In this document: piece by piece, positions 4,572 to 5,766 of the stretch | How the letters are laid out: every line of letters begins with the position of its first letter | Position numbering within the stretch: the stretch's first letter is position 1 | From: an uncultured Bacillota bacterium | GTDB lineage: Bacteria; Bacillota; Clostridia; Peptostreptococcales; Anaerovoracaceae | Assembly: GCA_946546075.1 (NCBI GenBank) | Contig: CAMNNV010000091.1 | Coordinates: 1 to 5,766 of the forward strand | DNA length: 5,766 nt | Direction: 5' to 3' | Notes under the pieces: generated by a model | What the model was told of the DNA's origin: nothing | Seen by the model: only the letters and a program-made list of their open reading frames with translations | Databases searched by the model: none | Made by a program: the position numbers and the translations under genes

Positions 4572-5766
4572 ATGTTAGCAGTACCTGTATATAACAAAAT
4601 GGTCGCACCCCATTCCGAGATATATTTTCAGATGGACGAATTCCGCAACCTCACGAAGGGCAAAGTCGTTCTGAACGAGAAGATCGTTCTCCTCGTCCAA
4701 AAAAGTGACGCGCCTCGCGACGAGTGGACGGAGGACAGCTTCTACCCGATTGGGGTCAGCGGCATCGTCAAGGAAATCAGCCCTTACGGATATATCTGCG
4801 TCAAGACGCTGAACAGAGTCAACCTCGACATGATCGGCTTCGACCCTGACGGCAGCATCTCCCTGACCATCTCACGCCGTCCCGATGAGTTGGACATGGA
4901 CGAGCAGGCATCCTATCAGAAACTCCAGGCACTTCGCAGTGAAGTCCTGAAGGTGGCAGAGAACTTCGAGATCGCCGACTGGTTCAAGGCCCTCATCGAG
5001 CGAGTGGATTCCATCGGCACCATCGCAGGCCTTCTGGGCTACTGGATGAAACCGTCCAATGAAGAGATTTACCAGATCATCTCGGAAGACAGCATTTCGG
5101 CGCGCACCGCTTTGCTTGAAAAGATGCTCTACGAGTTCCTGGAAGTGACGAGAGTCACCAGCGAGGCCAACGCCTCCCAGCGGGAAGAGTATCAGAACAT
5201 ATACAAAGAATCCGCGATCCGCAAGCAGATGGAGTATCTCCAGAAAGAGCTGGATGAGATGCATCCGGAGAACGTCTCCGACGTGCAGCGTTTCGAGGAA
5301 AAGATCAAAGATTCCGGCATGAACGAAACGGCCGAGAAGGAAGCCATGAAGGTGCTGAACAGGCTCAAGCAGGAGAACAAGCAGAGTCCTGAGACAGGCA
5401 TGCTCTATGACTATCTCGACTTCATCACCGGTCTCAGCTGGAAGAAGGAAGAAGCGAAATACATCGATTTGTCTGAAGCAAGACGCATCCTGGACGAGGA
5501 TCACTACGGCATGAAGAAGGTGAAGCAGCGCATGCTCCAGCAGATTGCCGTCATGAACCTGAAGAAACAGCAGCAGGGTTCGATCCTGCTCCTGGTCGGT
5601 GCTCCCGGCACAGGTAAGACGAGCATCGGACGCAGCGTTGCAAGGGCTCTGGGCAGAGAATATGTCAGAGTAAGTCTAGGCGGCGTCAGAGATGAAGCTG
5701 ATATCAGAGGCCACCGCAGGACGTATATCGGCGCGATGCCGGGCAGGATCATGGGCGCCATCCACA
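4572..5766 (+). CDS. lon: ATP-dependent protease Lon, N-terminal 398 residues (partial, runs off right edge)
   Basis: Lon is a cytoplasmic AAA+ serine protease that degrades misfolded and regulatory proteins. Visible are a divergent N-terminal substrate-binding domain (about 1-190), a coiled linker with AIRKQMEYLQKELDEM (about 216-231), the LSWKKEEAKYIDL junction, and DEDHYGMKKVKQRML leading into the AAA+ module. Walker A is GAPGTGKT (343-350), and RVSLGGVRDEADIRGHRR (366-383) followed by TYIGAMPG (384-391) is the Lon signature. Walker B, sensor motifs and the Ser-Lys protease dyad would lie beyond the edge. Walker A lies slightly earlier than in E. coli Lon (around 356), so the N-domain is a little short. 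Its beginning (MLAVPVYNKMVAPHSEIYF) lacks the usual LPLLPLRD-type opening, and Walker A has GAPGTGKT instead of the common GPPGVGKT. The frame is open to the window end with no sign of disruption. A CIRCE element upstream implies HrcA heat-shock control. Confidence 0.96.
   Translation, partial: MLAVPVYNKMVAPHSEIYFQMDEFRNLTKGKVVLNEKIVLLVQKSDAPRDEWTEDSFYPIGVSGIVKEISPYGYICVKTLNRVNLDMIGFDPDGSISLTISRRPDELDMDEQASYQKLQALRSEVLKVAENFEIADWFKALIERVDSIGTIAGLLGYWMKPSNEEIYQIISEDSISARTALLEKMLYEFLEVTRVTSEANASQREEYQNIYKESAIRKQMEYLQKELDEMHPENVSDVQRFEEKIKDSGMNETAEKEAMKVLNRLKQENKQSPETGMLYDYLDFITGLSWKKEEAKYIDLSEARRILDEDHYGMKKVKQRMLQQIAVMNLKKQQQGSILLLVGAPGTGKTSIGRSVARALGREYVRVSLGGVRDEADIRGHRRTYIGAMPGRIMGAIH

Noticed and set aside
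4872..5504. 210-codon open frame on the minus strand within lon
   Set aside because: It is antisense to a clear Lon coding frame. The Phe/Leu/His-rich translation reflects complementary GAG/AAG codons, not a membrane protein.
1..5766. CRISPR arrays, insertion sequences, tRNA or rRNA genes
   Set aside because: No spaced direct repeats, transposase-like frames, terminal inverted repeats or tRNA/rRNA-like sequences were seen.

Overview
The window looks like a chromosomal segment from a moderately GC-rich member of the Bacillota, probably class Clostridia (Lachnospirales/Eubacteriales type). Three things suggest this: strong AGGAGG-type ribosome binding sites, the protein families present (TatD-associated radical SAM protein, Rae1/YacP-type NYN RNase, DhaS-like TetR regulator), and a CIRCE heat-shock operator. 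The genus is not determinable. The coding density is high. The only sizeable gap (4358-4571) is AT-rich and packed with control sites.

Layout. Four complete genes lie on the minus strand, read from right to left. (1) A TetR/AcrR-family regulator (4357-3818). (2) A small radical SAM protein (3807-3220), whose AGGAGG site overlaps the regulator's stop codon. (3) An 857-residue protein (3219-646) that joins a full-length TetM/EF-G-like ribosomal GTPase to a C-terminal Rae1/YacP-like NYN endoribonuclease domain; its ATG directly follows the upstream TAG. These three appear to form one translationally coupled operon. (4) After a 74-bp gap with an extended -10 promoter comes a sigma-70-family (ECF-like) sigma factor (571-8). 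A further gene begins inside the 3' end of the sigma gene (start at 21) and leaves the window.

On the plus strand, starting at 4572 and running off the right edge, is an ATP-dependent protease Lon. Its N-domain, linker and first part of the AAA+ module are visible (398 residues).

The tetR-lon intergenic region is the regulatory centre. A near-perfect CIRCE element (4531-4557; 17 of 18 arm bases match the consensus) sits just upstream of the lon ribosome binding site, so lon is probably controlled by HrcA. Further upstream, a strong plus-strand promoter (TTGACA-N17-TATTAT, 4400-4428) and an opposed minus-strand promoter (TTGACT-N17-TATGAT, 4464-4436) crowd each other. Each carries one copy of a GACA-NN-TGTC palindrome, the two starting exactly 40 bp apart. 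These are the best candidates for the TetR operators. A single regulator could then control both its own operon and lon.

Biological reading (inference). The window groups functions in translation and protein quality control: a ribosome-docking GTPase fused to a domain whose B. subtilis relative cuts mRNA in the ribosomal A site, and a Lon protease under heat-shock control. The GTPase-RNase fusion is the strongest candidate for a little-described system.
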